Assembly: GCF_003478035.1 (NCBI RefSeq)
Contig: NZ_QUEP01000028.1
Location: 1-14,905, forward strand
Direction: 5' to 3'
DNA from: Clostridium sp. OF03-18AA
GTDB taxonomy: Bacteria > Bacillota > Clostridia > Lachnospirales > Lachnospiraceae
Length of the DNA: 14,905 bases
Numbering within the stretch: position 1 is the stretch's first letter; every line of letters starts with the position of its first letter. Positions 13,183 through 14,905 of this stretch are shown piece after piece. The translations under genes and the position numbers were made by a program. The notes beneath the pieces were generated by a model. The model did not search any database. It saw only the letters and a program-made list of their open reading frames with translations, and had not been told where the DNA came from.

Positions 13183-13279
13183 TATGCAATTTTAAGAAAA
13201 GCAGCAAAATTTCATAATGCTTGACAAAGCAATATAAACACGCTATACTGACAGCACAAATGAAATTGCATAATGCAAT
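13176..13279. promoter_or_regulatory. Three operators between repressor and excisionase
   Basis: O1 ATTGCAATATGCAAT at 13176-13190 (6-bp arms), O2 ATTTCATAATGCTTG at 13209-13223 (11 of 15 matches, overlapping the excisionase -35), and O3 ATTGCATAATGCAAT at 13265-13279 (perfect 7-1-7 palindrome, just before the excisionase ribosome site). The arrangement resembles a phage-like switch controlled by the XRE protein. Confidence 0.65.
13221..13249 (+). promoter_or_regulatory. Excisionase/mobilization promoter
   Basis: A perfect -35 TTGACA (13221-13226), a 17-bp spacer and TATACT (13244-13249). It is flanked by O2 and O3, so repressor binding would block it. Confidence 0.8.
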
Positions 13280-13297
13280 TCGAAAGGAGGTGGTCAT

Positions 13298-13528
13298 ATG
13301 ACGCAAAGAAAGATTGCCTTATCTATTGAGGAAGCTGCTGATTATACGGGAATTGGCAGGAACACCCTGCGAAAGTTGGTAGAGTGGAAGAAACTTCCGG
13401 TATTGAAGGTTGGGAGAAAAGTCCTGATCAAAACGGATATGCTGGAACTTTTTATGGAAGCCAACGAGGGCAGGGACTTGAGGGATAAGGGAAATGTGAA
13501 AGCAGTCACAAGAAACGGTTCAACTTAA
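13298..13528 (+). CDS. xis: Excisionase-type helix-turn-helix protein
   Basis: A 76-aa small basic DNA-binding protein. LSIEEAADYTGIGRNTLRKLVEW (about residues 8-30) followed by LKVGRKVLIKTDMLELFM is the MerR-like winged fold (HTH_17) found in Tn916 Xis and in many element excisionases. It normally bends DNA at the element ends so that Int excises rather than integrates. A strong AAAGGAGG (13283-13290) lies seven bases before the ATG. It is the first gene of the plus-strand mobilization operon, divergent from the repressor. The short polar C-terminus (after residue 57) is not conserved in the family. Confidence 0.82.
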   Translation: MTQRKIALSIEEAADYTGIGRNTLRKLVEWKKLPVLKVGRKVLIKTDMLELFMEANEGRDLRDKGNVKAVTRNGST

Positions 13529-13532
13529 AAAA

Positions 13533-13552
13533 GCGGTTCCCGAAGAAACCGC
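13533..13552 (+). terminator. Weak hairpin after xis
   Basis: GCGGTT/AACCGC (13533-13538 with 13547-13552) right after the xis stop, with no T tail. It could attenuate or stabilise the transcript rather than end it. Confidence 0.3.
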
Positions 13553-13672
13553 CAAAGGTTCTATCAGACCGGAGTCATGATATACCTACACGCAAGCAGA
13601 TTATACCATGTACTTCGTCTGACAGACAACAGGAAACTTATGTTTGGAAAAAAAGAAAGGACGATGATATTT

Positions 13673-13987
13673 ATGGCAAGATCAACAAAGAGTTATGAGG
13701 AGCGTATGCTCCAGTTGGAAAAGAAAGAACAGGAAAGCCTTGAGAAAGCAAAACAGTATGCAGCACAGAAACGGGAACTGAAGAAACGTCAGAAAGATGT
13801 GGAAACCAAAAAACGGACACACAGGCTCTGCCAGATTGGCGGTGCAGTGGAATCGGTACTGGGTTCTGCGATTGAGGAAGATGATATCCCAAAGCTGATC
13901 GGCTTCTTAAAAAGGCAGGAAGCAAATGGGAAATTCTTCTCAAAGGCAATGCAGAAAGAGCCAGTTGCAAATACGGAGGAAGTGTAA
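13673..13987 (+). CDS. DUF3847-type relaxase-neighbour protein
   Basis: A 104-aa protein, strongly charged and helical. MARSTKSYEERMLQLEKKE leads into a coiled coil to about residue 45; a compact C-terminal part then carries RLCQIGGAVESVLGSAIEE and IPKLIGFLKRQEANGKFF. This combination matches DUF3847 proteins, which commonly sit just upstream of MobA/MobL relaxases in Firmicute mobilizable elements. A relaxosome accessory (MobC-like) role is inferred from position, not shown. Start: the ATG at 13673 lies 12 bases after AGAAAGG; the in-frame ATG at 13664 is too close to it, and longer frames to 13577 lack a ribosome site. The stop lies about 25 bases before the oriT region. Confidence 0.75.
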   Translation: MARSTKSYEERMLQLEKKEQESLEKAKQYAAQKRELKKRQKDVETKKRTHRLCQIGGAVESVLGSAIEEDDIPKLIGFLKRQEANGKFFSKAMQKEPVANTEEV

Positions 13988-14012
13988 TGCCGGAGGGAGT
14001 GGAGTTTCCATT

Positions 14013-14073
14013 CCCTTCATTGCTTTTTTATGAAGGGCGCACTTATGGACAACCAGAGGTCGTCCGTATAAGT
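14013..14073 (-). other. oriT: oriT with IncQ/RSF1010-like nick core
   Basis: The minus strand contains TAAGTGCGCCCT (complement of 14034-14045), identical to the RSF1010/MobQ nick-region core, whose cleavage (TAAGTGCG/CCCT) would fall between 14038 and 14037. On its 5' side lies an imperfect inverted repeat, ACTTATGGAC (14041-14050) with GTCC-GT-ATAAGT (14062-14073), the usual relaxase-recognition hairpin. On its 3' side a second perfect 8-bp inverted repeat (14013-14020 with 14030-14037) ends exactly at the predicted nick. The MobA/MobL relaxase follows 240 bp downstream, consistent with cis organisation of MobQ systems. Confidence 0.75.
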
Positions 14074-14315
14074 TTGCCACAGGTGGCAACCGGTCTGCGC
14101 TTACGCTTGCCGGGCTCGTTCCGTCGGCGGGGCTTTCAGCCAGACCTGCTCATGCCGCAGGAGGCACTCTTCGCCAGAGGGGCACATTCCATGCAGGCTG
14201 TTATGCACAGGGCACTCTTACGCAGAGGGTGCTCCGGCAGATACCATTTTCTTTTAGGAAAAACGTTACCTGCCGGAAATCAAAGCCGGATACGGCAGAA
14301 TGGAGGAAACGGAGC
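14074..14315. other. Non-coding, hairpin-rich leader between oriT and relaxase
   Basis: GC-richer than its flanks. It contains TTGCCAC-AG-GTGGCAA (14074-14089) and a repeated module GGCACTCTT...CAGAGG at 14163-14180 and 14211-14227, each copy able to form an imperfect hairpin. The region probably belongs to the oriT/relaxosome or to mob gene regulation. I do not support the open frame through it as a gene. Confidence 0.45.
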
Positions 14316-14905
14316 ATGGCGATTTTTCATTATACAGTAAAGATTGTTGGACGCAGCAAAGGAAAATCCATCATATCGGCGTCTGCTTATCTCAATGGCG
14401 ATGTGATGAAAAATGAAGAAACAGGCAGGATCAGCTACTATACTTCAAAAAAAGAAGTCGTTTATACCAGCCTGCTGATGTGTGAAAATGCACCACAGGA
14501 ATGGCAGAATGTACCTGCTGAAAATATCAGACGGTTCCAGAAATCTGTCCGATATAAAAGGGCAGATAACCAAAATGCTGCACTGGAAAAATTCAAACTT
14601 ACTTTTCAGAAGCAGCGTTTATGGAATGAAGTCTTGAGGATAGAAAAAAGTTCAGATGCACAACTCGGCAGGTCATTTGAGTTCTCACTTCCGAAAGAAT
14701 GGAGCCGACAGGAACAGATTGATTATACAACTGAATATATTCAAAAGACCTTTGTAGATAAGGGAATGTGTGCGGATTGGAGTATCCACGATAAAGGAGA
14801 TGGTAATCCCCATGTGCATTTACTGGTGACGATGCGACCATTCAATTCAGACCACTCATGGGGTAACAAAGAAATCAAGGATTGGGAGTTTGTCAGAGAT
14901 GAAAA
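14316..14905 (+). CDS. mobA: MobA/MobL (MobQ-type) relaxase, N-terminal part
   Basis: The window cuts this gene after 196 codons. The visible part is the relaxase domain: MAIFHYTVKIVGRSKGKSI, then SASAYLNGDV with the likely nucleophilic tyrosine Y25, and later WSIHDKGDGNPHVHLLVTMR with the metal-binding histidines H158, H166 and H168 of the three-histidine site. It would nick oriT at the TAAGTGCG/CCCT core and stay attached to the 5' end during transfer. GGAGG (14302-14306) lies nine bases before the ATG. Full-length members are often 450-700 aa or more with a helicase- or primase-like C-terminus, not visible here. No mating-pair genes are in the window, so transfer would need a helper element. 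Confidence 0.92.
   Translation, partial: MAIFHYTVKIVGRSKGKSIISASAYLNGDVMKNEETGRISYYTSKKEVVYTSLLMCENAPQEWQNVPAENIRRFQKSVRYKRADNQNAALEKFKLTFQKQRLWNEVLRIEKSSDAQLGRSFEFSLPKEWSRQEQIDYTTEYIQKTFVDKGMCADWSIHDKGDGNPHVHLLVTMRPFNSDHSWGNKEIKDWEFVRDE

Noticed and set aside
1594..14050. CTTATGGAC shared by the tRNA-Arg acceptor end, the int leader and oriT, as evidence that this integrase uses tRNA-Arg
   Set aside because: Nine bases are too few, the copies lie in different structures, and the tRNA scar's geometry points to an element on its left, not to the element at 10980 onward.
13987..14340. 117-codon open frame overlapping the DUF3847 stop (TAATG) with a GGAGGA ribosome-like site
   Set aside because: It runs through the oriT and its inverted repeats, overlaps the relaxase start and has unusual R-, L- and G-rich composition with no recognisable motif. 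The frame is better explained by GC-rich structured non-coding DNA.

Overview
The window looks like the chromosome of a low-GC anaerobic Firmicute, most likely a gut Lachnospiraceae-type Clostridium. The evidence is A+T-rich coding, strong AGGAGG ribosome sites, a clostridial rubredoxin, and the style of the mobile-element genes (DUF3847, MobA/MobL relaxase, Tn916-type Xis and Int, DUF4368 serine recombinase tail). The species cannot be named from this sequence.

Layout, left to right. (1) Positions 1-1606 look like the right end of an integrated element. There is a promoter, a chain of short hairpins ending in a terminator (candidate structured RNA), a 224-aa protein resembling the PBECR4 nuclease-like family, a four-copy iteron-like repeat, a second promoter with the same 15-bp core, and finally the 3' half of a tRNA-Arg(CCT) gene without its 5' half, the scar expected from tRNA-targeted integration. 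(2) Positions 1607-8710 look like the flanking chromosome. A decayed Rrf2 regulator is followed by a cardiolipin synthase with its own terminator, then a compact operon of a second phospholipase-D-fold enzyme, an OmpR-type response regulator, a sensor kinase with almost no extracellular domain, and a FUSC-family membrane protein. Together these suggest a membrane or envelope-stress module. Diverged copies of one protein C-terminus (NPEMAALLTSLAKS) lie at both edges of this block. (3) Positions 8710-10960 are a scrapyard: a truncated AbiEi/DUF6088-type antitoxin with its operator, an intact rubredoxin gene on the minus strand, the C-terminus of a PcfB/DUF3801 conjugation protein fused at a scar to the C-terminal half of a large serine recombinase, and a small unknown ORF. 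The recombinase has a repetitive charged tail broken by one in-frame TGA. (4) From about 10980 to the right edge lies the left part of an integrative mobilizable element: tyrosine integrase and XRE repressor on the minus strand, divergent excisionase, DUF3847 protein, an oriT with an IncQ/RSF1010-like nick core, and the start of a MobA/MobL relaxase that runs off the window.

How the genes work together. In region 4 the repressor probably controls its own promoter and the excisionase promoter through three copies of a palindromic operator. Int and Xis would move the element, and MobA would nick oriT so that a helper conjugation machine can transfer it. In region 2 the two-component system is co-transcribed with a PLD-type enzyme and a FUSC transporter-like protein, so it probably senses membrane perturbation and adjusts lipid composition or efflux. 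The most unusual item is region 1: a structured RNA with a terminator placed directly before a predicted nuclease-fold gene, a layout reminiscent of type III toxin-antitoxin loci, though the required tandem RNA repeats are not evident.
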